A stretch of DNA of 64,000 bases from Solibacillus sp. FSL K6-1523 (GTDB lineage Bacteria > Bacillota > Bacilli > Bacillales_A > Planococcaceae). How positions within the stretch are numbered: the first letter of the stretch is position 1; every line of letters begins with the position of its first letter. Where the stretch lies: assembly GCF_038005225.1 (NCBI RefSeq), contig NZ_JBBOSU010000001.1, positions 422,001 to 486,000 on the forward strand, given 5' to 3'. The notes under the pieces are model-generated. The model saw nothing but the letters and a program-made list of their open reading frames with translations, was not told the origin of the DNA and did no database searches. This document shows positions 1 to 8,368 of this stretch, piece after piece. The position numbers and the translations under genes are program-made.

Positions 1-419
1 CGAATTATTTTTTACCAATTTTACTACAAGTTTTAGCTGCTAGCATTGCGAGTAGTTGCTTCTTGTTCTTATATAAAGGAATGCTCACCGATATCCCGAC
101 AGCTTTTGTCGCAGGAGGGGTCGGTTTATATATTGTTACGATTATTCACAAAATGACGCGTGTTAAATTTTTCTCGGAATTTTTAGCAGCGGTTAGTGTC
201 GGTGTGGTCGCCTCGCTTTCTGTCCATTATGGTTTTGGTACAGAAGTGGATAAAATTATTATAGGGTCGGTAATGCCATTAGTGCCAGGATTACTCATTA
301 CCAACGCTGTGCGAGATTTAATGGCCGGGCATTTTATTGCAGGGATGGCAAAGGGCGCAGAAGCTTTTTTAACGGCATTTGCGATTGGTTCAGGTATTGC
401 ACTTGTACTATCCTTTTAA
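1..419 (+). CDS. Threonine/serine exporter subunit (YjjP/DUF1212 type), C-terminal part
   Basis: The reading frame is open from the left edge (first full codon at base 3) to the TAA at 417-419, so the N-terminus lies outside the window. The visible 138 or so residues are strongly hydrophobic, with about four membrane segments. They carry the motif MPLVPGLLITNAVRDL followed by a segment ending in KGAEAFLTAFAIG, which is characteristic of the C-terminal membrane half of the DUF1212 (ThrE/YjjP) family. These proteins work with a small YjjB-type subunit to export threonine, serine or related small acids from the cytoplasm. That partner follows 72 bp downstream on the same strand. The family call is firm; the substrate is inferred from family members only. 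Confidence 0.85.
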   Translation, partial: NYFLPILLQVLAASIASSCFLFLYKGMLTDIPTAFVAGGVGLYIVTIIHKMTRVKFFSEFLAAVSVGVVASLSVHYGFGTEVDKIIIGSVMPLVPGLLITNAVRDLMAGHFIAGMAKGAEAFLTAFAIGSGIALVLSF

Positions 420-491
420 CCTCTACAAGTGGGGCAGTGTATGCCAGTGCAATAATATCAAAGGATAATTGATTTAGGAGGCCATTTGAAT

Positions 492-968
492 ATGGAAACG
501 ATTATTTTACAGGCTTTGGTTAGTTTTATTGCGACTGCTTGCTTCGGCGTCATTTTCAATGCGCCAACGAAGGTAATTCCTGCCTGTGGATTTGTTGGGG
601 CGGTTGGTTGGACTATTTATTATTTCGTGACAGAGTGGGGCTTAGATGATGTTCGGTCCTCCTTTATTGGGGCATTTGTCGTTTCGCTCGTTGCCCACTT
701 TTTTGCACGTAAATTTCGCATGCCGATGATTATTTTTAGTGTTTCAGGTATTATTCCATTAGTACCAGGTGGCATTGCGTATAATGCGATGCGTAACTTC
801 ATGGAGCTTGATTATATTATGGGGTTACAAAATGGGATCCGTGCATTTATGATTTCAGGGGCGATTGCGATGGGACTTGTATTTGCCGAAGTTATTGTGC
901 AAATTTTACTAGGCATGATGAGTAAAGGGAAAACATCTATTCAATCGTTTATGAAAGTGAAAAAATAA
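492..968 (+). CDS. Threonine/serine exporter subunit (YjjB/DUF3815 type)
   Basis: A 158-residue membrane protein with about four to five hydrophobic segments and the motif IIPLVPGGIAYNAMRNF, typical of the DUF3815/YjjB half of ThrE-type exporters. In some bacteria the two halves are one polypeptide; here they are split, and this gene follows the DUF1212 gene as a two-gene operon. An AGGAGG site lies at 476-481. The ATG at 492 has a 10-base spacing and a TTG at 486 a 4-base spacing; I prefer the ATG, so two extra residues are possible. Length is normal for the family. A strong bidirectional terminator follows directly. Confidence 0.86.
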   Translation: METIILQALVSFIATACFGVIFNAPTKVIPACGFVGAVGWTIYYFVTEWGLDDVRSSFIGAFVVSLVAHFFARKFRMPMIIFSVSGIIPLVPGGIAYNAMRNFMELDYIMGLQNGIRAFMISGAIAMGLVFAEVIVQILLGMMSKGKTSIQSFMKVKK

Positions 969-1013
969 AGCTCGACAAGTACGGGGTAACCTTACTTGCC
1001 GAGCTCTTTTTTA
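969..1013. terminator. Bidirectional intrinsic terminator
   Basis: Inverted repeat AGCTCGACAAGTA / TTACTTGCCGAGCT with one mismatch, followed by a T-run on the plus strand and preceded by an A-run, so it can end both the exporter operon and the convergent EAL gene. It overlaps the last codons of the EAL gene. Confidence 0.85.
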
Positions 1014-3017
1014 TTTTAAGATGTTGAAAATTTCATTATTCGACACAGGCTTACTAATATAATACCCTTGAACCGCGTCACAGCCATAACTTTTTAGCAG
1101 ATCTTGCTGTTCTTCGGTTTCTACACCTTCTGCAATGATTGTTAAATTCATTGATTTACCAAGTTGGACCATACCATGAACAAGTTGTCGTGATTTATCG
1201 GACTTTAATAGTGTGTTTGTAAAGGTTTGGTCAATTTTTAAAATTGAAATCGGTAATAGTTGCATATAGCGGAACGATGCGTAGCCTGTTCCAAAATCGT
1301 CTAAAGAAAAGACAATGCCTTCATTTTCTAATATGCGCATTTGTTTAATGATACCCATCTCAGCTTCAGCTTCAAGTGCAAACTTCTCGGTAATTTCAAT
1401 TTGTAATAAATTCGCTGGACATCCTGTACGTTCAAGTGTTTCTAAAATCGATTTGGCCATGTTTTTATCGCGGAATTCACGGACAGAGGAGTTAATACTT
1501 ACTGTGATTGGAAGTCCGGCGTTTTTCCATGCGACTGCTTGTTCACACGCTTTTTCGAGCATGAATGAACCGATGTTATTAATTAGGCCTGTTTCTTCTG
1601 CAATAGGAATTAATTCGTCAGGAGAAACAACACCGATTTCCTCATCATCCCAACGGACAAGCGCTTCAACTGAAGTAATCTTATTTGTCTTTAAATCAAG
1701 TTGCGGTTGATAAAGTACTTGTAAATTTCTTTGATCCAGGGCAAGTAATAAACGTTTCTCAACAATGGATTTTCGGTTTAATGCTTTGTGTGTTGCATTT
1801 GATAATGACAAAATATTATCTCCGCCTGCTGCACGAACATTTGTAATTGTTGCAAGAGAGGCTTTCATAAGTTGAGCAAATGTCGATTGATCTTCTGGGA
1901 ATCGTGTAATACCACCACTAATAGAAACGGGAATGGCTACACTGTCATTGTAAATAGGGTGTTGCTGCAAATAACTTAAAAAACCATGTGTAAACCATTC
2001 TGGCAATGGAGTAATGACAACGAAGTCATTTTCGTTAATGCGCGCCATTGTGCTGTCTTGGAAATACATTTTCATGCGTTTCGTAAACTCTAAAATAAGC
2101 GAGCCCCCAGCAAAATCACCATGTAAATCTTTAATTGTATAAAATTTATCAATGCTTAAATAGACGAATGAAAAATGGCGCTCTTCTTCAATCATTTGCG
2201 TAATAATTTGTTCAAGTCGATGTACGTTAATCATCCCTGTTTCAGGATCGATGTAAGCAATTTTCTCCAATCGATTTTGCATCAACTTTTCATTTGTAAT
2301 ATCGCGCTCGATAAAGAAAAAGCGATTGTCGACTGAATTTTGGCTGCTCATCGGAATTGCTGTTAAGTGAACCCAATACGGCTGCTCATCCTTTGTTATC
2401 TTTTGGATGTCACCTTGCCAAATGTTGCCGTTTTGAAGGACTTTCCAAATTTGTTGCACTTCTTTCAAGCTTTCATCGTCTGAGGGGAAGAGTTGCCAAA
2501 AGTTTTTTCCAAGTACGCGCTTTGGAGTCCAGTGGCTTGTTGTTAAAAAATGCTGGTTTGTATGCACAATAAAGCCTTCATTATCAAGCGTTACGGTCAT
2601 GAATGAATTGTGAATACCATTTTTTAAGTCGACTAAATGCTGTTGCTCATCATTCATTAAACGAATGGAGTCGGTCGGGATACAAAGCATATGAATAACT
2701 TGCTCTTGTTGGTAGTTCGTGAGTTTTGTATATAGCGTTACATGGATAGGTTTATTGTTTTTTATAGTTAATTCAACATTTTGAAAACACATAGGCTGCG
2801 TGCTATCTAAAATCGTGTTTAATAGACTTTTGTTAAACATTGGAAGTATTGTACTGGCAATTGGTTGTTGTTTTAATTCTTCTAAATCTGTTGTGGCATA
2901 TGATAAATCACCAAAATGACCTTTTAGAAATAGTCCGTCTAGTGATACTAGAAAGGATGGGAAAGGGCTAATCTGCAATAGTTCATTACATGCTATAGAA
3001 ATTTGTTCTTTTGTCAT
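1011..3017 (-). CDS. PAS-GGDEF(degenerate)-EAL protein, predicted c-di-GMP phosphodiesterase
   Basis: 668 residues from an ATG at 3017 that is preceded by AAGGAG at 8-9 bases. Upstream in-frame codons add a 52-residue extension without a ribosome site and were rejected. Order: an N-terminal PAS-like region, a second PAS domain (roughly residues 150-250), a GGDEF-type domain (about 255-410) and an EAL domain (about 425-665). The GGDEF signature is replaced by INENDF and the upstream substrate-binding motif is also eroded, so diguanylate cyclase activity is unlikely. The EAL domain keeps EALVRW, DDFGTGYASF, KIDQTF and AEGVET, so hydrolysis of c-di-GMP in the cytoplasm is expected, with the degenerate domain possibly regulatory. 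No membrane segment is visible. Confidence 0.88.
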   Translation of the reverse strand: MTKEQISIACNELLQISPFPSFLVSLDGLFLKGHFGDLSYATTDLEELKQQPIASTILPMFNKSLLNTILDSTQPMCFQNVELTIKNNKPIHVTLYTKLTNYQQEQVIHMLCIPTDSIRLMNDEQQHLVDLKNGIHNSFMTVTLDNEGFIVHTNQHFLTTSHWTPKRVLGKNFWQLFPSDDESLKEVQQIWKVLQNGNIWQGDIQKITKDEQPYWVHLTAIPMSSQNSVDNRFFFIERDITNEKLMQNRLEKIAYIDPETGMINVHRLEQIITQMIEEERHFSFVYLSIDKFYTIKDLHGDFAGGSLILEFTKRMKMYFQDSTMARINENDFVVITPLPEWFTHGFLSYLQQHPIYNDSVAIPVSISGGITRFPEDQSTFAQLMKASLATITNVRAAGGDNILSLSNATHKALNRKSIVEKRLLLALDQRNLQVLYQPQLDLKTNKITSVEALVRWDDEEIGVVSPDELIPIAEETGLINNIGSFMLEKACEQAVAWKNAGLPITVSINSSVREFRDKNMAKSILETLERTGCPANLLQIEITEKFALEAEAEMGIIKQMRILENEGIVFSLDDFGTGYASFRYMQLLPISILKIDQTFTNTLLKSDKSRQLVHGMVQLGKSMNLTIIAEGVETEEQQDLLKSYGCDAVQGYYISKPVSNNEIFNILK

Positions 3018-3373
3018 ATGTTTGGTCTCCTTATTCCGTAAATTAATACTAAAATAATAAATCGAAATGCAGTCATAAGTCATCTTTGTATGTGGTACAT
3101 AAATCCAAGTGATATCGGAAGTAGTAATTATAGTCTGTTTCGATTTCTGAACAATGAGGAAAATACTAAACATTTCAAAAGGTAATTATAGTTCAATTTA
3201 TATGTGAAATCAAATGGTGAAATGTGTTTTAACTAATATATAGATATATAGACTTAAAATTTTGGTGAAGATCTAAGAAATTTAAAGTTCCATTGAAGGG
3301 GTTATTTAGAGGATATATACCCAATTAAGTTAAAAGCTAAATATCAATGTTCCGTTTTTTTTAGTAAAGGCAA

Positions 3374-3427
3374 ACATCAGTAGTTGCGAATCCGTAGTAG
3401 CTCTACTAGAATAAGGACATCTGATGT
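3374..3427 (+). promoter_or_regulatory. Possible structured leader upstream of the tandem GNAT gene
   Basis: In the 430-bp gap between the divergent EAL and GNAT genes, ACATCAG (3374-3380) pairs with CTGATGT (3421-3427) and encloses a smaller hairpin made of TAGTAG and CTACTA (3395-3408). It ends 22 bases before the GNAT start. It matches no riboswitch class I know and could be an operator or an mRNA structure. I saw nothing else supportable in 3018-3449. Confidence 0.25.
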
Positions 3428-3449
3428 ATAGAGAAGTGGAGTAGAAAGA

Positions 3450-4319
3450 ATGAATTTATCGGCAATTACAGTATCGTTTCCTTTAGATGATGAAACGTAT
3501 GAAGAAATCCAAGTATTATGTAAAACAAGTTCCCGTATTGATGGACAAATATATCAGCAGGTGATGAATTTACCTGTCGCGAAAAGTTATGAAATGAAAG
3601 GCTTTTATGTACTTGTATACGATGATGATAAAAATGAATTAGTTGGGGCGGGGACTGCGCTTGATTTGATGGGATTAAACACCTATGAATGGTCGATGGT
3701 CGTTGCGCCGATGTATCGCCAACTCGGTATTGGCAATGCGATTTTAAATGTCCTGCATGAAGGGATGGAAACGCGCGGTAGTGAAGGTGAGCTTGCATTA
3801 ATGGTGGAAGGCGCGAATTTTGGACGTGAGTTTTTACAAAAAAATAACTACTTGTATAGCTTTTCAGAAGCGACGCTAGAAGCAAAGGCAGAAATTTTAC
3901 AGGAAAATTCAAGTTTGACAGTACGTCCGTTTATGCAAAAAGAAACAGAGGCAATTGTGACAATTTTAATGGCGACATTTGGTGATATGCGTGAAGAATC
4001 ACTTGAGTTAATCGATTATAATACAACAACCGAGGGCCTAATCATGTGGACCGTCGAATATGACGAGGAAGTGATAGGCACAATTACAACGCGTAAAGAA
4101 GGTGAAGTGCAGTGGATTACTGCATTTGCGGTTGCACCAACTATGCAAGGTCGTGGAATCGGTACGCAAATATTACAGTGGGTAAAGGATTACGCGATTC
4201 GAAACGGGGAAAAAATGGTGCTGCTCGATGTCGAGATTGAAAATGCGGGTGCGCTACGTGTGTACGAAAAAGCAGGCTTTATGAAATCCATTCAGATGGA
4301 TTATTTCATATTAGTGTAA
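3450..4319 (+). CDS. Tandem GNAT-family N-acetyltransferase
   Basis: 289 residues with two GNAT-like folds. The second (about residues 150-289) is the clearer one: WITAFAVAPTMQGRGIGTQI supplies the acetyl-CoA pyrophosphate loop (Q/RxxGxG/A), followed by the family's usual ENAGALRVYEKAGF region near the C-terminus. The first half has the related WSMVVAPMYRQLGIGNAIL loop and an NNYLYSF region. It therefore looks like a duplicated GNAT that transfers an acetyl group to an unknown amine. Start ATG at 3450, preceded by a modest GTGGAG site. It stands alone, with a terminator behind it; the acceptor cannot be read from the sequence. Confidence 0.85.
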   Translation: MNLSAITVSFPLDDETYEEIQVLCKTSSRIDGQIYQQVMNLPVAKSYEMKGFYVLVYDDDKNELVGAGTALDLMGLNTYEWSMVVAPMYRQLGIGNAILNVLHEGMETRGSEGELALMVEGANFGREFLQKNNYLYSFSEATLEAKAEILQENSSLTVRPFMQKETEAIVTILMATFGDMREESLELIDYNTTTEGLIMWTVEYDEEVIGTITTRKEGEVQWITAFAVAPTMQGRGIGTQILQWVKDYAIRNGEKMVLLDVEIENAGALRVYEKAGFMKSIQMDYFILV

Positions 4320-4345
4320 TTTCTTACACCTAAAAAGTACAAATA

Positions 4346-4382
4346 AAAAGATGGTATGGACTCGAACCCATGCCATCTTTTA
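4346..4382. terminator. Intrinsic terminator of the GNAT gene
   Basis: Hairpin AAAAGATGGTATGG / CCATGCCATCTTTT with a single G-T step and an eight-base loop, flanked by A-run and T-run. Confidence 0.8.
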
Positions 4383-4387
4383 CTTTT

Positions 4388-4716
4388 AACTTGATTCAGC
4401 AAAATTCGACCACGTCCATAAGTGGTAGATGAATGCCAAAAAACGCAAATCTATTCAGTGAGGGTTCAAACCTTGCTGAATCAGAGGAACCCAGGCTAAG
4501 AACGCCACGTCCTGTGGCAACGCCTGAGTGACCAACATCGTGTTGGACCAAGCCCCGGCGGATGTCACAGATTTTTAAGGAGGCCTGCGTGATGCAGGTC
4601 AGTTAGCCGTTGTCGCATGGACGCGACGCACTTAGGCTAACTTCCCTAATGAGCTCGAAAAAATCTGGACGCAATTACGCCGAGGCGTAATTGATGTAAT
4701 AGAGTTTCACTCGCGT
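4388..4716 (-). repeat. Modular dispersed intergenic repeat, copy A (long form)
   Basis: About 330 bp that fill the whole gap behind the ABC operon. On the minus strand it carries the core CTGTGACATCCG (4559-4570), shared with copies near 11.8, 45.15 and 53.4 kb. It is a chain of short perfect hairpins: GCCAC/GTGGC (4504-4517), CCAACA/TGTTGG (4532-4546), CCTGC/GCAGG (4583-4597), GTTAGCC/GGCTAAC enclosing GTCGC/GCGAC (4601-4642), and CAATTACGCC/GGCGTAATTG with a two-base loop (4672-4693). It contains no ORF. Blocks on both sides of the core align with the copy at 53.3 kb in inverted orientation. Confidence 0.75.
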
Positions 4717-5505
4717 TCATGGATTAACTAAAAGGTTCAATGGATTAATAGAAGGTTGTTTCTCACTTGTTAAGTCGATCTCTCTACCCTTCATTAATCG
4801 GTTTAATATTTTATCCTCAAGCTCGATTAAAAAAGGGTTTGTTAATTTGCGAGGGCGAGGTACTGCAATGGGCTCATCGAACGCAATGGAGCCATCTTCT
4901 ATTAAAATAATACGATCTGCTAAGCGTACAGCTTCACTTACATCATGTGTTACAAGCAACGCTGTAAAGTGATTTTTTTGCCAAATGGATTCTATTAAAT
5001 TTTGCATTTCGATGCGAGTTAATGCGTCGAGCGCACTTAATGGTTCGTCGAGCATTAAAAGAGAAGGCTCATGAATTAAGGCTCGAGCAAGTGCAACTCG
5101 CTGTTTTTGACCACCAGATAATGTTGAAGGCCACTCATCTTTTAAATGAAGTAAACCAACCTTATCTAATGCATCTTCTGCTAAAGCAGACCAATTACCT
5201 GCTAAACCAAGTCCGACGTTATCAATTACTTTTTTCCAAGGAAGGAGACGAGAATCTTGATACATCATTTTAACGTTCGCATCGGATTGCGTAGCGGGAA
5301 CGCCATCAAACAGCAATTCACCGTGTGTAATTTCCTCAAGGCTAGCTACTAAACGTAATAGCGTACTTTTCCCGCTACCACTTTTCCCAATAACAGCAAT
5401 AAACTCTCCTTTTTTAAATGTAGTCGAAATGTTATGAAGAATTTCCTTATTTCCAAATGATTTTTGAAGATTGTGGATATCAATTTGAATCGGTTCATGT
5501 TTCAT
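4717..5505 (-). CDS. ABC transporter ATP-binding protein, sulfonate/nitrate/taurine type (SsuB-like)
   Basis: 262 residues from the ATG at 5505 (AGAGG upstream; the longer frame lacks a site). It has a complete ABC ATPase set: Walker [11 protein letters not shown]-loop region [10 protein letters not shown], signature LSGGQKQR, Walker [13 protein letters not shown] and the switch histidine in LLVTHD. The [10 protein letters not shown] pattern is typical of the SsuB/TauB/NrtD subfamily. It is the third component of a permease/substrate-binding-protein operon and would power import at the cytoplasmic membrane. The substrate is an inference: sulfonates are most common for the family, but no desulfonating enzyme is nearby. 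The C-terminus of about 45 residues beyond the core is unremarkable. Confidence 0.9.
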   Translation of the reverse strand: MKHEPIQIDIHNLQKSFGNKEILHNISTTFKKGEFIAVIGKSGSGKSTLLRLVASLEEITHGELLFDGVPATQSDANVKMMYQDSRLLPWKKVIDNVGLGLAGNWSALAEDALDKVGLLHLKDEWPSTLSGGQKQRVALARALIHEPSLLMLDEPLSALDALTRIEMQNLIESIWQKNHFTALLVTHDVSEAVRLADRIILIEDGSIAFDEPIAVPRPRKLTNPFLIELEDKILNRLMKGREIDLTSEKQPSINPLNLLVNP

Positions 5506-5521
5506 CGTCTCATATCCTCTC

Positions 5522-6286
5522 TTATTTGTTATAACTAGCATTCCATTTCAATGCACGATTTTCTCCAAATTGCGCGATGATATCGGCTAATTTCCCGAGG
5601 AGCGCATAAATAATAATGCTTAAAATAATGATATCGGTTTGCATAAATTCACGTGCGTTTGTAGCTAAATAGCCAAGTCCAGCTTGAGTTGGAATTGTTT
5701 CAGCGATAATTAATGTAAGCCACATAACCCCAAGTGCATAACGCAACCCAACGAAAATAGAAGGAAGTGCGCCTGGTAAAAGGACATGCCTAAATAGTTG
5801 CCAACCCTTTAAGTTATACATTCTGCCCATTTCTACTAAGTTCGGATCGACATTCCGTATACCATGGAATGTGTTCACGTAAACGGGAAATAACACGCCT
5901 AGTACGACTAAAAAGATTTTGGCATCCTCGCCAATTCCTATCCAAACAATGACTAAAGGAATTAAAGCGAGATGAGGAATGTTGCGGATCATTTGAATCG
6001 TCGTGTCTAAATAAATATAGAAATTTTTCGATAAACCGTTTAAAACGCCAAGTGCAAAGCCAATCGCACCGCCGATTAACATACCTGTTAATGCACGCCC
6101 GAGACTAATGCCGATATGTGTAGTTAAATCACCGTCTACAAGTAAGTTCCAAGCGGTTTCTACAATTGTAATCGGAGAAGGGAAGAGCGATGGGGAAACA
6201 ATTTCAAATCGCACAATAACTTCCCAAATGATTAATAGCACCACAGGGATTACCCAAGGTCGAAAATCAAAAGTCGTTTTTTTCAT
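5522..6286 (-). CDS. ABC transporter permease, sulfonate/taurine type (SsuC-like)
   Basis: 254 residues with about six membrane segments and the cytoplasmic EAA-type coupling loop [14 protein letters not shown]...LPGALPSI, characteristic of SsuC/TauC permeases. It lies 16 bp upstream of the ATPase gene and 63 bp downstream of the binding-protein gene, so the order on the minus strand is VOC protein, binding protein, permease, ATPase. As usual in this subfamily one permease gene probably forms a homodimer. Length is normal. The ATG at 6286 follows AGGAGG-like sequence (rc of 6293-6298). Confidence 0.9.
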   Translation of the reverse strand: MKKTTFDFRPWVIPVVLLIIWEVIVRFEIVSPSLFPSPITIVETAWNLLVDGDLTTHIGISLGRALTGMLIGGAIGFALGVLNGLSKNFYIYLDTTIQMIRNIPHLALIPLVIVWIGIGEDAKIFLVVLGVLFPVYVNTFHGIRNVDPNLVEMGRMYNLKGWQLFRHVLLPGALPSIFVGLRYALGVMWLTLIIAETIPTQAGLGYLATNAREFMQTDIIILSIIIYALLGKLADIIAQFGENRALKWNASYNK

Positions 6287-6349
6287 TGATAAGCCTCCTA
6301 TTTATGCGGAAACAGATGGGAAAAGGGGATGCCCATCTGCTTAAAGAAT

Positions 6350-7336
6350 TTAATTTTTATTTACCCAAACTTTACCTTGCACATTTACTTCAACTGGAAT
6401 TAAACCAATCTCAAAATACTTCTCTGCTTGTTTTTGTTGGGCACTGATAATATCTTTCGTAATTTCAGAGGCGCCGAACGTACGGCGATTAATTTGCTTA
6501 CGAATGACCTCCTCGTTAATGCCAAGTGCTTTAGACATAATATCGATAAGTTTTTCGTTGTTATCATTTGCCCATTCATCAGATTCATTGATTTTTTCTA
6601 AAATAAATTGGACTATATCAGGGTGCTTGTCGGCAAAATTCGTCGTTGCAAAGTAAAATGTGCGGTTCGGATAGTTATCGATGTCACCATTTACCAATGT
6701 ATTCGAGTCTGTTTCGATTTCTGCGGATGCGAAGAACGGATCATAAGAAGCTAATGCGTCAATTTGCCCTGTTTCGAATAAAGCGCGGCCTTGTGCAGCG
6801 TCTTTTGGATATATCCACTCTACATCATCTACTGATAGACCGACTGATTCTAATGCGAGAACAGTTGAGTAGTGGTGATTCCCGCCTTTAATAACTCCAA
6901 CTTTTTTGTTTTTTAAGTCTTCTAAATTGGTGATGCCTGATTTTTTTAGGGCGACAATCCCGACACCTTCAGGATTTGGTGCATCTGCGCCGACGTAATA
7001 AAATGATTTATTCGATGCTTGTGCAAAAATTCCAGGACCATCAGCAGCGTGACCAAAGTCGATTGCCCCTGCATAAATTCCTTCCATTAGCGTAGTACCA
7101 TGTGTGAATAACTCCCATTTAATCGTTAAACCTTTTTCTTTCGCAGCTTCATCTAAAATCCCTGTTTCTTTCAAAATGTGAAGCGTATTTCCTTTTTGAT
7201 AACCGATATTAATTGTTTGTAACTCTTCTTTTTTATTTGCTGCTTTGGCATCGGAAGGCTCTTTACTATCGTTAGAACATGCAGCAAGAGTTGTCAAAAT
7301 AAAGAAAAGTCCAAATGTAATTATCCACTTTTTCAT
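6350..7336 (-). CDS. ABC transporter substrate-binding lipoprotein (SsuA-like)
   Basis: 328 residues. The N-terminus is a lipoprotein signal: two lysines, a hydrophobic stretch and the lipobox LAAC, so Cys20 should be lipidated and the protein tethered to the outer face of the membrane. The mature part has the periplasmic-binding-protein type II look of the NMT1/SsuA family, including INIGYQKGN near the start, LKNKKVGVIKGGNHHYS, and the FETGQIDAL...DPFFA region that lines the ligand cleft in relatives. It delivers ligand to the permease encoded next. Ligand specificity cannot be read directly. AGGAGGAAC precedes the ATG at 7336. Confidence 0.9.
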   Translation of the reverse strand: MKKWIITFGLFFILTTLAACSNDSKEPSDAKAANKKEELQTINIGYQKGNTLHILKETGILDEAAKEKGLTIKWELFTHGTTLMEGIYAGAIDFGHAADGPGIFAQASNKSFYYVGADAPNPEGVGIVALKKSGITNLEDLKNKKVGVIKGGNHHYSTVLALESVGLSVDDVEWIYPKDAAQGRALFETGQIDALASYDPFFASAEIETDSNTLVNGDIDNYPNRTFYFATTNFADKHPDIVQFILEKINESDEWANDNNEKLIDIMSKALGINEEVIRKQINRRTFGASEITKDIISAQQKQAEKYFEIGLIPVEVNVQGKVWVNKN

Positions 7337-7347
7337 TAAAGTTCCTC

Positions 7348-8154
7348 CTAAATAAATCGATATATTGCGTTTGAGATAGTAGTTATTTTTGGGTCACTAC
7401 CTTTGAATTGAAGAGCGAATAAACCTTCACCTTTAGAATTAATTATTTCTTGCACAGTACCTTCACCAAGTGGTTCGTAAAAAATGATGTCGCCACCTTG
7501 TAATGAAAGGCGCTGTGCTTTAGCATTCCATTCTTTATCTTCGTAAATTAAGCCTTTATCGAGTTGTAAAATTTCCTGCCAAAGGGAAGTAATTTGTTCT
7601 AAATTTTGAACGGCAAATGCTGCACCATCTACTGAAATATCTCCAATTTCATGAGGTGCAATTACACCACGTTGTTGTAGGTCTTCATGACGGTCGTTAT
7701 CGTTTTCATCCCATTGTATAAAGAAAGGTAATGTTATAGAATCACTTGGTTTTCCGGCAAATAAAAGTTTCCATGTGACAAGTGTTCCATCTGGGCGTGT
7801 TCGGCTAAAATCTGATGGTCCGTTCACTTCTAAGCCGAGTGAGCGGAAATGTTCTGCTAATGCAGTCAAATTATTAGAGCGTAAAGCGATGCGCTGGGGA
7901 CCTTGTTGTAGTTGGTTTTCGATAAATGTATCACGCAAGCTGTATTTAATATTCGCGGCTGTTTTTACTAAAGCTTCATCAAAAATTCCGATTAATTCTA
8001 CATAGCTCAAACCAAAATAGCTTAATGCATTGTAAGTTCCGAGATTTTCGTGCTTACCACCTTCGACTGCGTGTAATCCGATCGCTTGAAATGTTTCAAT
8101 TGCTTTTTTCGGGTCAGCTGTTAAATGGACAAAATGATCAAATTGTAGTGACAT
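7348..8154 (-). CDS. VOC-family (glyoxalase-like) protein, first gene of the ABC import operon
   Basis: 268 residues from the ATG at 8154, which has a strong GAGGAGG site eight to nine bases upstream. The N-terminus (FDHFVHLTADPKKAIE) begins a vicinal-oxygen-chelate beta-alpha-beta module and the second half repeats the pattern around GAAFAVQNLEQI. This is the layout of the two-module Glyoxalase_3-type family, whose members are mostly uncharacterised. It lies 11 bp upstream of the binding protein and is transcribed with it, so it probably acts on the imported compound or its product. The usual partner SsuD monooxygenase is absent here. Confidence 0.8.
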   Translation of the reverse strand: MSLQFDHFVHLTADPKKAIETFQAIGLHAVEGGKHENLGTYNALSYFGLSYVELIGIFDEALVKTAANIKYSLRDTFIENQLQQGPQRIALRSNNLTALAEHFRSLGLEVNGPSDFSRTRPDGTLVTWKLLFAGKPSDSITLPFFIQWDENDNDRHEDLQQRGVIAPHEIGDISVDGAAFAVQNLEQITSLWQEILQLDKGLIYEDKEWNAKAQRLSLQGGDIIFYEPLGEGTVQEIINSKGEGLFALQFKGSDPKITTISNAIYRFI

Positions 8155-8203
8155 ATAATATTCCTCCTCAAATAACAATTCCTATAAACATAGTATGAAT
8201 TGA

Positions 8204-8232
8204 ATAATAAAGAAGTGTGGTTTTAAAGTCAA
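8204..8232 (-). promoter_or_regulatory. Predicted sigma-A promoter of the VOC-ABC operon
   Basis: On the minus strand TTGACT (8227-8232) and TATTAT (8204-8209) are separated by exactly 17 bp, placing the start about 40 bases before the VOC gene. No S-box or other riboswitch was seen in the short leader. Confidence 0.6.
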
Positions 8233-8318
8233 TAAAAATTCGGAATATTTAAAATAACAGGAGTATAGTAGGGGATATTTTGGGTGATGGAACGGAAGTC
8301 TTTTTAGAAATATAAAAA

Positions 8319-8348
8319 GGGTATTTTGCCTATAAAGACAAAATACCC
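8319..8348 (-). terminator. Intrinsic terminator of the HelD-like gene
   Basis: Perfect GGGTATTTTG / CAAAATACCC arms with a ten-base loop. On the minus strand it is followed by CTTTTTATATTTC. Confidence 0.85.
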
Positions 8349-8368
8349 GATATTAGTAATTTTTTATT

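Noticed and set aside
3018-3173. N-terminal 52-residue extension of the EAL protein
   Set aside because: No ribosome site, whereas AAGGAG stands at the right distance from the ATG at 3017.
7900-8300. SAM or T-box riboswitch upstream of the sulfonate-type operon
   Set aside because: The leader from the predicted promoter is only about 40 bases, too short for these classes.
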